This document shows positions 1 through 6,959 of a DNA stretch of 7,366 nucleotides, piece after piece. Source of the stretch: DASPKW01 sp038244055 (GTDB lineage Bacteria; Planctomycetota; Phycisphaerae; Tepidisphaerales; Tepidisphaeraceae). Every line of letters starts with the position of its first letter. Position 1 is the first letter of the stretch. The notes under the pieces are model-generated. The model was not told the origin of the DNA and made no database searches. It was given only the letters and a program-made list of their open reading frames with translations. Made by a program: the position numbers and the translations under genes. Location of the stretch: contig JBBRTW010000379.1 in assembly GCA_038244055.1 (NCBI GenBank), forward strand, positions 1 to 7,366. Reading direction: 5' to 3'.

Positions 1-119
1 AGCGCGAGATCGGCGGCGGCTAGCGCGGACGAGTCATTTCGTGGAGCGCGGAGTCGATGTTCAGGCACGAGCGTGACGATCAGTTTTAGCGGCCGATGAT
101 GGCGAATAGAAGTGAATCG
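1..119. other. Left edge; possible tail of an upstream gene, unresolved
   Basis: No gene can be firmly called here. All three plus frames are open from the left edge until a stop: frame 3 ends with TAG at 21-23 after the residues REIGGG, frame 2 with TGA at 74-76, and frame 1 with TGA at 97-99. Anti-sigma-like zf-HC2 genes usually follow an ECF sigma factor gene, so one of these could be the end of a sigma factor, but too few codons are visible to decide. Confidence 0.25.
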
Positions 120-1619
120 ATGAACTGCGAGCAAGCCCAACTTCATCTCAATGCCCGCCTCGATGGCGAACTGGCGGCCGATGACCGCGCAGCGCTGGAA
201 CTGCATCTGGCCGGATGCGCTGAATGCCAGTTGCTGGCGGGCGAAATGCTAATCGATGAAGCGGTGCTGCGCGAGGCCTTCGCGGGGCGCGGGCAGGTGG
301 CGGCTGGCGTGGCGGAGCGTGCGATTCGAGAACTGTTTTCGCCGGCCCAGGCCGATGGTGTGGGGCACCCGCCCGCGGATTGGGTTGTCGATTCGACGGC
401 GCTGCGGGATGCGGGTGTTGGCGGGGTTTCCCGGAATCGCCTTCGCCTCGGCCGATGGCTCACTCCGATCCTGGCCGCCGCCGCGGGGTTCGCCCTGGCG
501 GTAATGGTGTTCCGGCCCTGGTCGGGGAAGGGTTCAGTGGCGGTTGACCCGCAGGCAGCGACCGGCCCAACGATGATCCAGGTCGCGGCGCGCCCCGTGC
601 CGGCGGGCCAGTTGTCTCTCGCCACCGGCCAGGTCGATGTCTGCAAGCCCGGATCGAGTCAATGGTTCATCTGCCCAACCGGCGGCGCGATCGATGCCGG
701 CATGCAGGTGCGCACCGGGCCGAGCATTCGCTGCGAAATGAAGATGGCCGACGGCTCGGAAGTGCGCTTGAACGGCAAGACCCAGGTGACGGTGCATGCG
801 CCGCGGAGCGTGGAGATCGCGGCGGGGCAGGTATTCTCGGCGGTGGCGCATTCGCCGGTGGGCGAGCTATTCCTGGTGCGGGCCGCGCCCGCCGAGGCTT
901 CGATGATCGCGCTGGGGACGGAGTTCGATGTCTCCTGCCAGGCCGATTCGAAGCAGGCGGTGCTGACGGTGGTGGAAGGATCGGTCAAGGTACAGGCCGC
1001 CGGCAAAGAAGACACCTTCAAGGCCGGCGAGGCGGTGACGGTGGCTTCGGGTGCCTTGCAGGATCGCCGCCAGGTGGCCGCGCTGATGACGGCCACGCAA
1101 TGGGTGGATGAAATTCTGGTGATGAAGGGGCGGGATAACGCCGAGCTGGGCCGGCGGATCGACGATCTCTTCGCGCAGCTCGGACACGACAAGATGTGGT
1201 TCATGGCGGCGCAGGAAGTTTGGCGGCTCGGGGATCACTGCGTGGTGCCGCTGACGCGTTATATCCAGAGCGACAGGAGCAAAGGCCCGCAGGAGGAGCA
1301 CCGCCGCCGCGAGGCCGCGCGGATCATCGCGGACGTGGCGACGACTTCATCGGTGCCGGAGCTGATCAACCTGCTCCCCGATGCCGATGGTGAAATCCGC
1401 TATCACGCAGCGCGGGCCCTGGAGCGGTTGACGGGGCAGTCGCTGGACCGGACGCCCGAACAATGGCGCGATCAGCAGTGGGTAAGCTGCATGCCGACGA
1501 TCGCACAGTGGCATCAGTGGTGGGAGAAGAACAAGACAAATCTGCCGGGTTGCGATCCGGGTGGGGTCAAGCCGATCCAGGTGGTGAAGGAGCCGGGGGA
1601 GCCAAAGGGAAAGGGATGA
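120..1619 (+). CDS. Membrane-anchored anti-sigma-like protein: zf-HC2 + FecR + HEAT repeats
   Basis: Predicted 499-residue transmembrane regulator or envelope sensor. The N-terminus has the zf-HC2 anti-sigma zinc-binding pattern: Cys3, then HxxxCxxC with His29, Cys33 and Cys36. A linker follows, then one hydrophobic segment at about 113-134 (WLTPILAAAAGFALAVMVF). Beyond it is a FecR-type domain at about 160-320, with DGSEVRLNGKTQVTV and the later ALGTEFDV, LTVVEGSVKV and AGEAVTV strands. The C-terminal part has HEAT-like helical pairs at about 357-439 (RREAARIIADVA, PELINLL, IRYHAARALERL) and a Trp-rich end. By family knowledge the zinc finger would bind an ECF sigma factor in the cytoplasm and the FecR part would lie outside the inner membrane; the partner is not visible. 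ATG 120 is chosen because zf-HC2 proteins typically begin MNCxxA; in-frame ATGs at 96 and 99 would add 8 or 7 residues. No strong Shine-Dalgarno sequence separates them. The gene ends 30 bases from the stop of the convergent gene. It is unlikely to be a classic FecR iron regulator because no TonB receptor is adjacent. Confidence 0.85.
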   Translation: MNCEQAQLHLNARLDGELAADDRAALELHLAGCAECQLLAGEMLIDEAVLREAFAGRGQVAAGVAERAIRELFSPAQADGVGHPPADWVVDSTALRDAGVGGVSRNRLRLGRWLTPILAAAAGFALAVMVFRPWSGKGSVAVDPQAATGPTMIQVAARPVPAGQLSLATGQVDVCKPGSSQWFICPTGGAIDAGMQVRTGPSIRCEMKMADGSEVRLNGKTQVTVHAPRSVEIAAGQVFSAVAHSPVGELFLVRAAPAEASMIALGTEFDVSCQADSKQAVLTVVEGSVKVQAAGKEDTFKAGEAVTVASGALQDRRQVAALMTATQWVDEILVMKGRDNAELGRRIDDLFAQLGHDKMWFMAAQEVWRLGDHCVVPLTRYIQSDRSKGPQEEHRRREAARIIADVATTSSVPELINLLPDADGEIRYHAARALERLTGQSLDRTPEQWRDQQWVSCMPTIAQWHQWWEKNKTNLPGCDPGGVKPIQVVKEPGEPKGKG

Positions 1620-1649
1620 GTCGCGGCGACGACATCTTTCAAACCACGA

Positions 1650-3767
1650 TCAGGCCGCGCGACGCCGCCTCAGTAGCGTAGCGGCCGCCAACCCCAACAG
1701 CAATCCCATCCCCGGCTCGGGAACATTCGCGAGTTCAAATGCGCCCACCATTTGGGCGGCGGCCGGATCATCGGGCGTGAATCGGCCGCGGAAGATCAGG
1801 AAATCCTGGTAATCGACCTTGCCGTCGAAGTTGAAATCGCCCTGGTCCCAGAGCATGTTCGCGTGGTTGAAGTTGGCTTCGAGAATCTGGAAATCCGTGA
1901 AATTCACGACCCCGTCGAGATTGGCGTCGCCGCCCAGCAGGTTCGTGAACACATCCCATTTCGGGCTGGTCGATTGCAGCAGGTCTTCCAGCAGCCCCCA
2001 CGAACCGAAACTGGAATAGGGGCTGATCAAGGCGAACTGGCTGAAGACGCCGCCGCCGGATTCCTGGGCCCACATCGTCAGCAGATGGCGATACACATCG
2101 CCCATGCGCGGGTCCCGGTTGGCATCCTGCTTGTAGCCGCCGTTGATCTCGATGTTCTGCACCGGATTGCGGGCGATCAGATGCTGGCCGGCCTCATAGC
2201 TTTGCAAGCTGATGTTGTAGTCGTTGGCCATGTTCTTGTGGGCATCGATGCCATCCTTGAGCGGTCCATCGATGTAAGCATTCAGGACGGGGAAGAGCCA
2301 GTTCAGGTAGGTGGTGCGATCGGCGTTGTACTGCGTTAATTTCGTGGCGTAATCCGGATCGCCGGGAATGGGCGGATCGGGATAATTCGGCTCGGCCGCG
2401 CCCAGGTCGTTGCCGACGTACGGGGCGACCGCGATTCCGTAAATTTCGTTGGAGAGGTTCCCCTTCTGATAGTTGCCCGTCGCCGGGTCGCCGTACTTTC
2501 GGCGGGCCAGGAAATCCAGCGAATATTGCAGGAAGGTGGAATTGGGCGTTTGCCCCGCGAGGATCGGCTTGATCCGGCTGGCCGCCACCGGCGTATTGGG
2601 CGCGTCGATGATCGACTTGAGCATGTCGGCGAAGTACGTGAGCTTGTAGGCCATCTGCCGGGCGATCAGTCGATTGTCGTTGTTCGGGTCCACGCCATCG
2701 TTGACCAATACGCCATATTGCCCCTGCGGCGTGATATTGGCCCTGGCATCCTGGAGCACGCGCCTCCAGCGATCGACATCCGAGCCTGTGTTCCAGAGTT
2801 CGTTGGAGTATTCAAGGTAAATATTGACCGCCGGGTCCAGCGTCAACTTCAGCAGCGAACCCAGGCCGTTGATGTAGTCATCGGATGCCCGATCCGGAAT
2901 ATTGATCCAGATATCCTTCTTGCTCACCACGTGGCTCTGCGCATCGCGGCGCACGAACGTGTTCGAAAGCGAGATGATCTCTTCCCAGGGCACGCCTTTG
3001 GTGGTGGTGCGGCTGAAGGAAGTCGTGGTGACTCGATCGCTCCAGTTCACCACGCGATTGTCCACAAACGGCGACGGCGGCGAGGCCAGATTATCCAGCC
3101 CGCCCGAATTGGTCTGTTGCCAGTCCATCATCCGCAGCACGGAGAACATCGACACCTTCCGCAGAAATTCCTCGCGAAAAATCGGCGCGGTGTTGGTCTG
3201 CGGATTGATGTACTGCTGCGGAACGATGTGGAGATTGGAGACGGCGTAGGTCGTATTGGCCAGGGTATTGTCGACGCGCAGCGCCAGGCTGGCCTCGCCG
3301 CTGGATGCATCGTACTGGAAGGGCAGCGTGCCCGTATATTGGATGTGGCCGTTGGGAAGCGCCAGCGAGGTAATGTTAATCAGGCTCTGATTGATGAAGA
3401 AAATACTCGAACCGCCGGCGCCGCCATCCTCCCAGGAGATCCGGTAATTGATGACCGGGCGATTTTCCGGGGTTCCGGCGCGCCAACCGGGGTAGGCGCG
3501 CAGAAAGGAACTGGATTGCGCTTTGGTCCCGAGCGTTGGATAATTCTCCGAATCGAGCTGCAATGCCGGCCCGTTTGGATCGTAGGTTTGCCAGGCGCTG
3601 AAGATCGTCGTGGCATCCGTGAAAGGCGACAGGGTCGAGAATGACGCCAAGCCGTCTAATTCAACGCCGTACGGCAACTGCGCCAGCGCCGGACGCGCCA
3701 GACCCGCAGCCAGCAGCCACATGCACCACATCAACCCCCATCCACTTTGTATTCGAATCGATCTCAA
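1650..3767 (-). CDS. Exported PEP-CTERM protein with GH-A-like barrel and dockerin-like repeats
   Basis: Predicted 705-residue exported, surface-sorted protein. A Sec signal peptide spans residues 1-29, with basic start MRSIR, hydrophobic core MWCMWLLAAGLA and cleavage after ALA before QLPYG. The large middle resembles a clan GH-A (beta/alpha)8 glycosidase. IYLEYSNELWN carries an Asn-Glu pair (N322, E323), as expected for the acid/base at the end of strand 4, and LQSYEAGQHL carries E525, a candidate nucleophile on strand 7. Residues 613-663 hold two EF-hand-like dockerin repeats. The C-terminus has VPEP at 682-685, a hydrophobic stretch and RRRR, a PEP-CTERM signal for exosortase sorting. The TTG start at 3767 is preceded by GGAGGG and gives a conventional signal peptide. 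An ATG at 3731 (693 aa) is the main alternative; the frame stays open up to a TTG at 3914, but that would put the signal peptide about 60 residues in. The gene is divergent from araB. Substrate is unknown, and glycosidase activity is inferred from motifs only. Confidence 0.85.
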   Translation of the reverse strand: MRSIRIQSGWGLMWCMWLLAAGLARPALAQLPYGVELDGLASFSTLSPFTDATTIFSAWQTYDPNGPALQLDSENYPTLGTKAQSSSFLRAYPGWRAGTPENRPVINYRISWEDGGAGGSSIFFINQSLINITSLALPNGHIQYTGTLPFQYDASSGEASLALRVDNTLANTTYAVSNLHIVPQQYINPQTNTAPIFREEFLRKVSMFSVLRMMDWQQTNSGGLDNLASPPSPFVDNRVVNWSDRVTTTSFSRTTTKGVPWEEIISLSNTFVRRDAQSHVVSKKDIWINIPDRASDDYINGLGSLLKLTLDPAVNIYLEYSNELWNTGSDVDRWRRVLQDARANITPQGQYGVLVNDGVDPNNDNRLIARQMAYKLTYFADMLKSIIDAPNTPVAASRIKPILAGQTPNSTFLQYSLDFLARRKYGDPATGNYQKGNLSNEIYGIAVAPYVGNDLGAAEPNYPDPPIPGDPDYATKLTQYNADRTTYLNWLFPVLNAYIDGPLKDGIDAHKNMANDYNISLQSYEAGQHLIARNPVQNIEINGGYKQDANRDPRMGDVYRHLLTMWAQESGGGVFSQFALISPYSSFGSWGLLEDLLQSTSPKWDVFTNLLGGDANLDGVVNFTDFQILEANFNHANMLWDQGDFNFDGKVDYQDFLIFRGRFTPDDPAAAQMVGAFELANVPEPGMGLLLGLAAATLLRRRRAA
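1653..1724 (-). other. PEP-CTERM sorting signal
   Basis: The last 24 codons of the exported protein read VPEPGMG, then a hydrophobic run (LLLGLAAATLL), then RRRRAA before TGA. This is the three-part PEP-CTERM signal that exosortases recognise. It predicts membrane passage and then processing or attachment at the cell surface. No exosortase gene lies in this window, so the enzyme must be encoded elsewhere. Confidence 0.9.
1779..1934 (-). other. Dockerin-like pair of Ca-binding repeats
   Basis: Two similar loops, GDANLDGVVNFTDF and GDFNFDGKVDYQDF, are separated by about 30 residues. Each has the DxNxDG calcium-loop pattern of type I dockerins (D614, N616, D618 and D644, N646, D648 of the 705-residue protein). 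They sit just before the PEP-CTERM tail, a pairing common in planctomycete surface proteins. Whether they bind a cohesin or only stabilise the stalk through calcium cannot be told from sequence. Confidence 0.8.
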
Positions 3768-3771
3768 CGGA

Positions 3772-3777
3772 CCCTCC
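3772..3777 (-). promoter_or_regulatory. Shine-Dalgarno supporting the TTG start of the exported protein
   Basis: On the minus strand GGAGGG is followed by TCCG and then TTG at 3767. This is a strong anti-16S match with slightly short spacing. It is the best ribosome-binding site among the possible starts and yields a basic n-region directly before the hydrophobic signal-peptide core, which decides the start chosen for this gene. Confidence 0.6.
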
Positions 3778-3794
3778 AAACAGCGTTGCCGTGT

Positions 3795-3813
3795 CAGCCA
3801 AACACATTGGCTG
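3795..3813. repeat. Perfect inverted repeat, possible operator or leader hairpin
   Basis: CAGCCAA (3795-3801) and TTGGCTG (3807-3813) are exact reverse complements separated by ACACA. The repeat lies 28 bases upstream of the TTG start of the exported gene and about 200 bases upstream of araB. Size and placement fit a dimeric regulator's operator. In the minus-strand transcript it could instead form a short hairpin just before the ribosome-binding site. The pattern does not match an operator consensus that I recognise. Confidence 0.45.
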
Positions 3814-4006
3814 CCGCGGCGGAATGAAATCGGCCAGACTAACAGTCCTGCGGAAACAGCGGTCGGGCCGCGCACCCACGAGCCCACAGCGAATATACGC
3901 CGCATCGTCCTCAATGCAATAAAATACCGGTGCCCCGGCGTCCAATCTCACATGAAAACCCATAGCCGTGAAACCTGCGGCCGGGACCGGTAATATGAAC
4001 CACAAC

Positions 4007-4012
4007 GGAGGT
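4007..4012 (+). promoter_or_regulatory. Shine-Dalgarno supporting the GTG start of araB
   Basis: GGAGGT is followed by CTG and then GTG at 4016. It is the only strong site near the possible starts. The in-frame ATG at 3995 has only a weak GGGA upstream, and the in-frame GTG at 3968 lacks a good site. Confidence 0.6.
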
Positions 4013-4015
4013 CTG

Positions 4016-5665
4016 GTGCCCATTTATTCCCTTGGATTGGATTTTGGTACGGAATCGGTTCGGGCGCTGGTTGTGGATATCCACACGGGCGCGGTCGCGG
4101 CGCAGGCTGAGGCCGCTTATCGGCATGGGGTTATCGACCGCGTTTTGCCCGTTCCGGGCGGGCCGGCCGCGCTGCCCGCCGACTATGCGCTCCAGCACCC
4201 TGGGGATTGGCTGACCGAGATGTCGGAAGCCTGCCGACGGGCCATCGCCGATGCGGGGGTTGCTCCGGAAGCGGTGGTGGGGATCGGGGTGGACTTTACC
4301 AGTTGCACGATGCTTCCGGTTCTTAACGATGGAACGCCTCTTTGCCTGGCCGGCCGGTTCTCGGCTATGCCCCTCGCCTGGCCGCGCTTGTGGAAGCATC
4401 ACGGGGCGAAAGCGCAGACCGATCGGATCAATCAGATCGCCCGCCAGCGTGGGGAATCGTGGCTCGATCGCTATGGCGGAGCGATCGGGCTCGAATGGTT
4501 CTTCCCCAAGGTTCTCGAAGCGCTGGAAAATGCCCCGGCCGCCTATCACGCGGCCGAACTCTGGCTGGAAGCGGGTGACTGGCTGGTCTGGCAACTCACC
4601 AGCGGCCCATTCCCGAATTGCGCGCCCGGCGACCTCGTTCGCTCGACGTGCCAGGCGGGGTACAAGGCGATGTGGAACACGGCGACGGGATATCCCTCGA
4701 GCGAGTATTTCGGCGCGGTTCACCCCGATCTTGCGAACGTTGTGGAAACGAGGATGGCCGGCCGGCTCGATAGCCCGGGACGCAAAGCAGGGGGGCTGAG
4801 CGCCGCCTCTGCCAAGTTGCTCGGACTACTGCCCGGCACTCCGGTCTCCGTCGCCATTATCGATGCCCATGCGGGTGTGCCGGGGTCGGGCGTCGCGGAG
4901 CCCGATGCCCTGGTGATGGTCATGGGCACCTCCTCCTGCCACATGATGAACAGCCGGCTGGAGAAGATGGTCCCCGGCGTTGCGGGGGTGGTCGATGGGG
5001 GGATTCTCCCCGGATTTTTCGGCTACGAGACGGGTCAGGCGGCCGTGGGCGATGCATTCGCGTGGGTCGCGAAAACACTGGGGCAATCCCATGCGGAATT
5101 GACCTCGTCCGCGAGTGCATTGCCGCCCGGCGCGGGTGGCGTCATGGCGCTCGATTGGCTCAACGGCTGCCGCACGCCCTTGATGAATGGCCGGCTGTCT
5201 GGCGCGTATATCGGCCTCACGCTCTCAACCTCGCCGGCGCAGCTTTACCGCGCGATGCTGGAGGCCACGGTTTTTGGATTGAAGTGGATCGTCGATACGC
5301 TGATCGAAGCGGGCGTGCCGGTGCGGCGGTTCGTGGCTTCAGGCGGATTGCCGGGCAAGTCGCCGCTGCTGATGCAAATCGTCGCCGATGTTTTGGGCCA
5401 GCCGATCGAACTGGCGGCATCGGACCAATCGGTCGCCTTGGGCGCTGCGATCCTCGGCTGCCTCGCGGCCGGTCCGGCGGCGACGGGACATCAGACGCAT
5501 CAAGATGCGATTCGAGCGATGGCACGAACCCGGGACGATCTGGTGTATCGGCCGGATGCGGAGACGCATGGCAAGTACGCGGCGATTTGTGCGCTCTACC
5601 GACAATTGGGCAGATCGGATGGACCGGTGGCGGAGGCAATGCGGCGCCTTCGCGAAGGGGCGTGA
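4016..5665 (+). CDS. araB: Ribulokinase (FGGY carbohydrate kinase)
   Basis: Predicted cytoplasmic kinase of 549 residues converting L-ribulose and ATP to L-ribulose 5-phosphate in L-arabinose catabolism. The N-terminal FGGY domain opens with YSLGLDFGTESVRALVVD (DFGT at 9-12, phosphate loop). GIGVDFTSC follows at about 90-97, then the ribulokinase-type stretch GAIGLEWFFPK and the CxxGYKAMW signature at 212-220. The candidate catalytic Asp is D283 in IIDAHAG. The second domain shows MGTSSCHMM (303-311), GYETGQAAVGDAFAW, LDWLNGCRTP and the nucleotide-binding SGGLPGKSPLLMQ (442-454) with ASDQSVALGAAILG. GYKAMW, MGTSSCHMM and LDWLNG favour ribulokinase over xylulokinase or glycerol kinase. Length is close to the usual 550-570. 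GTG 4016 is preferred because GGAGGT precedes it and the domain starts at once; ATG 3995 would add 7 residues. The gene is divergent from the exported GH-like gene and lies 77 bases upstream of a co-directional secreted-protein gene. No araA, araD or transporter is visible, so the pathway is incomplete here. Confidence 0.93.
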   Translation: MPIYSLGLDFGTESVRALVVDIHTGAVAAQAEAAYRHGVIDRVLPVPGGPAALPADYALQHPGDWLTEMSEACRRAIADAGVAPEAVVGIGVDFTSCTMLPVLNDGTPLCLAGRFSAMPLAWPRLWKHHGAKAQTDRINQIARQRGESWLDRYGGAIGLEWFFPKVLEALENAPAAYHAAELWLEAGDWLVWQLTSGPFPNCAPGDLVRSTCQAGYKAMWNTATGYPSSEYFGAVHPDLANVVETRMAGRLDSPGRKAGGLSAASAKLLGLLPGTPVSVAIIDAHAGVPGSGVAEPDALVMVMGTSSCHMMNSRLEKMVPGVAGVVDGGILPGFFGYETGQAAVGDAFAWVAKTLGQSHAELTSSASALPPGAGGVMALDWLNGCRTPLMNGRLSGAYIGLTLSTSPAQLYRAMLEATVFGLKWIVDTLIEAGVPVRRFVASGGLPGKSPLLMQIVADVLGQPIELAASDQSVALGAAILGCLAAGPAATGHQTHQDAIRAMARTRDDLVYRPDAETHGKYAAICALYRQLGRSDGPVAEAMRRLREGA

Positions 5666-5730
5666 ATGCAATCCCGGCGAAGAACGCGGGCTCCGGCGAA
5701 ACTTTCGACGCCGATTCGCGTCAAATGGCC

Positions 5731-5735
5731 GGAGA
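5731..5735 (+). promoter_or_regulatory. Ribosome-binding site of the secreted-protein gene
   Basis: GGAGA lies 7 bases upstream of ATG 5743. It separates this start from the in-frame ATG at 5725, which has no such site and would place six extra residues before the signal peptide. Confidence 0.55.
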
Positions 5736-5742
5736 TTCTCAT

Positions 5743-6798
5743 ATGATTCCACGGCTGACCGCATGCGTTCTGCTTGTCATTCTGATCGCCCCCCGCGCAT
5801 TTGCCGCCGAGGCGCCGCGCCAGTTTTCCGCATCGCTCCAGGAGGGCGGCCATAAGGTCGCCGCCGCGCTGGGGCAGCATGGAGGCTGGGTTATTTCTTC
5901 GCAAGAGCGCTGGGATCAGCTTTTGACGAACCTGCTTTCGCTCGGCGTGGCGACGGAGGACAAACTTGGGAAGGTCGATTTCGCGACGGAAAACCTCGCC
6001 TGCGTTTTCCATTATGGCGATGAGGGCGATCAGTTCCTGCTCAAGCACGTCGATGCGCAGAAGGAGATCCCAGGGTCCGGCCGGGGGCCAAGGGTCGATG
6101 CCCAGTTTGCGATGTCCTACATCATCTACAAGCAGCGGCGGGCGATGACGCTGGGCGTGTGGAAAATGCTGGCCGTGCCGGTGATGAAGGGTGCGGAAAC
6201 GCGGGTTTCGGTTTCCACATTTCACCCCATGAACGGCGGACCCAATCCCACCATCGACAAAGCCCAACTCGATTGGGAGTGGACTTTCAACAAAGATTCC
6301 GGCGAGGCCATCGGCTTCCTTACCGCCGCCATCGCGCCCAAAGCCCCGGCCATCAAGCCCGGCGAGGATGTGCTGGTCAAGTTCACGCTGAGCTTCGCCA
6401 GCGCCACCAAAGAGAAGTTCGGCCAGTTCACGCGCGGCACGCCCGATGCCATCTATGTCTGGGACGGCAAATACTCCAACGGCTACCGCAATCATGGCTT
6501 CGAAGTGATTACGCCCGAAGGAAAAACGCTGACTCTCCGCCCCAAAGTCATCGATCAGTGGGACAAGAACGCCCCCCATCCCATCGCCATCAAGCCCGGC
6601 CAGCCCTACACGCTCCCCAATTGGTTCGAAGGCCAAACCCAGAAGTCGCTCAAGGAACTCGGACTGGATACAACTACGCCCGGCACGTACACGATCACCG
6701 GCATCTACAGCGAAGCCGGCCTACCCAATGGCGACAATCACGGCGAGATGTGGGGCGGAATCGTGCGCTCCAATACCATTTCGATTGAAGTGAAATGA
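5743..6798 (+). CDS. Secreted protein of unknown function, PrcB-like N-half and beta-sandwich C-half
   Basis: Predicted 351-residue exported protein. Residues 1-21 form a Sec signal peptide (MIPRL, then CVLLVILIAP, cleavage near AFA-AEAP); no lipobox Cys follows the hydrophobic core, so it is probably soluble. Residues about 47-165 (WVISSQERWDQLL, KVDFATENLACVF, later VSVSTFHPMNGG) recall PrcB-type domains, where an 'xx-S-xx-EW' helix precedes a VDF strand; this is a tentative resemblance. Residues about 200-351 look like an Ig-like beta-sandwich: KPGEDVLVKFTLSF, FEVITPEGKTLTL, IAIKPGQPYTLPNWF, then GTYTITGIYSE and a final SNTISIEV strand. This C-terminal pattern is common in planctomycete secreted proteins of unknown role. 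No catalytic motif is evident. The reading frame stays open far upstream through araB, but the signal peptide and ribosome-binding site fix the start at 5743. It could share a transcript with araB, 77 bases away, though a functional link is not shown. Confidence 0.82.
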   Translation: MIPRLTACVLLVILIAPRAFAAEAPRQFSASLQEGGHKVAAALGQHGGWVISSQERWDQLLTNLLSLGVATEDKLGKVDFATENLACVFHYGDEGDQFLLKHVDAQKEIPGSGRGPRVDAQFAMSYIIYKQRRAMTLGVWKMLAVPVMKGAETRVSVSTFHPMNGGPNPTIDKAQLDWEWTFNKDSGEAIGFLTAAIAPKAPAIKPGEDVLVKFTLSFASATKEKFGQFTRGTPDAIYVWDGKYSNGYRNHGFEVITPEGKTLTLRPKVIDQWDKNAPHPIAIKPGQPYTLPNWFEGQTQKSLKELGLDTTTPGTYTITGIYSEAGLPNGDNHGEMWGGIVRSNTISIEVK

Positions 6799-6959
6799 AA
6801 TGCTCTTGTTGAAACTCTTCGCCGCCGCGCCGCCCCCGCGCACCCAGCGCCGGACTCCCTCTCCCAAGCGGCGTATGTCGATGTCATGGCCGCGCCGCTC
6901 AATCGCCGCGTGGGCGTGGGCGGGGGGTCTGCGGCATTTGCAAAGCACGCACTCGAGCC
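6799..6959. other. Convergent intergenic gap
   Basis: This GC-rich gap lies between two converging genes. A 65-codon plus-strand frame from 6800 reads Pro/Arg-rich residues and overlaps the end of the next gene, so it is judged non-coding. A C-rich run near 6826-6850 and a G-rich run near 6908-6930 are only imperfectly complementary, and no U-tract follows, so no terminator is called. Confidence 0.5.

Larger units (their letters stand above)
3768..4015. promoter_or_regulatory. Divergent intergenic region between the exported GH-like gene and araB
   Basis: About 250 bases separate the two divergent starts, so both promoters should lie here. The plus strand has an A/T-rich patch at about 3915-3926 (GCAATAAAATACC), the most promoter-like base composition in the interval, but I see no well-matched -35/-10 pair on either strand. 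The region also holds the inverted repeat at 3795-3813. If the exported gene actually starts further upstream at the ATG at 3905 or the TTG at 3914, most of this region would be coding on the minus strand. Confidence 0.5.

Noticed and set aside
1653..1686. GGCCGC...GCGGCC inverted repeat near the convergent stops, considered as a terminator
   Set aside because: The 6-bp arms enclose a 22-base loop, lie inside the 3' coding end of the exported gene, and no T-tract follows.
2526..3644. 372-codon plus-strand open frame antisense to the exported protein
   Set aside because: The opposite strand carries recognisable signal peptide, GH-like, dockerin and PEP-CTERM features in one frame; this frame shows none and is rich in Arg, His and Ile as expected for a shadow.
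3911..4723. 270-codon minus-strand open frame overlapping araB
   Set aside because: It lies antisense to a clear ribulokinase, its product is Arg/Pro/Gly-rich without a recognisable domain, and such long shadows are expected in GC-rich DNA.
5062..5742. Open frame running through the end of araB into the secreted-protein gene, suggesting a longer protein
   Set aside because: The part before 5743 is out-of-frame araB sequence with low-complexity Arg/Gly/Ala composition; the signal peptide begins at 5743.
5596..6636. 346-codon minus-strand open frame antisense to the secreted protein
   Set aside because: The plus-strand gene has a ribosome-binding site, signal peptide and beta-strand patterns; the antisense product has no recognisable motif.
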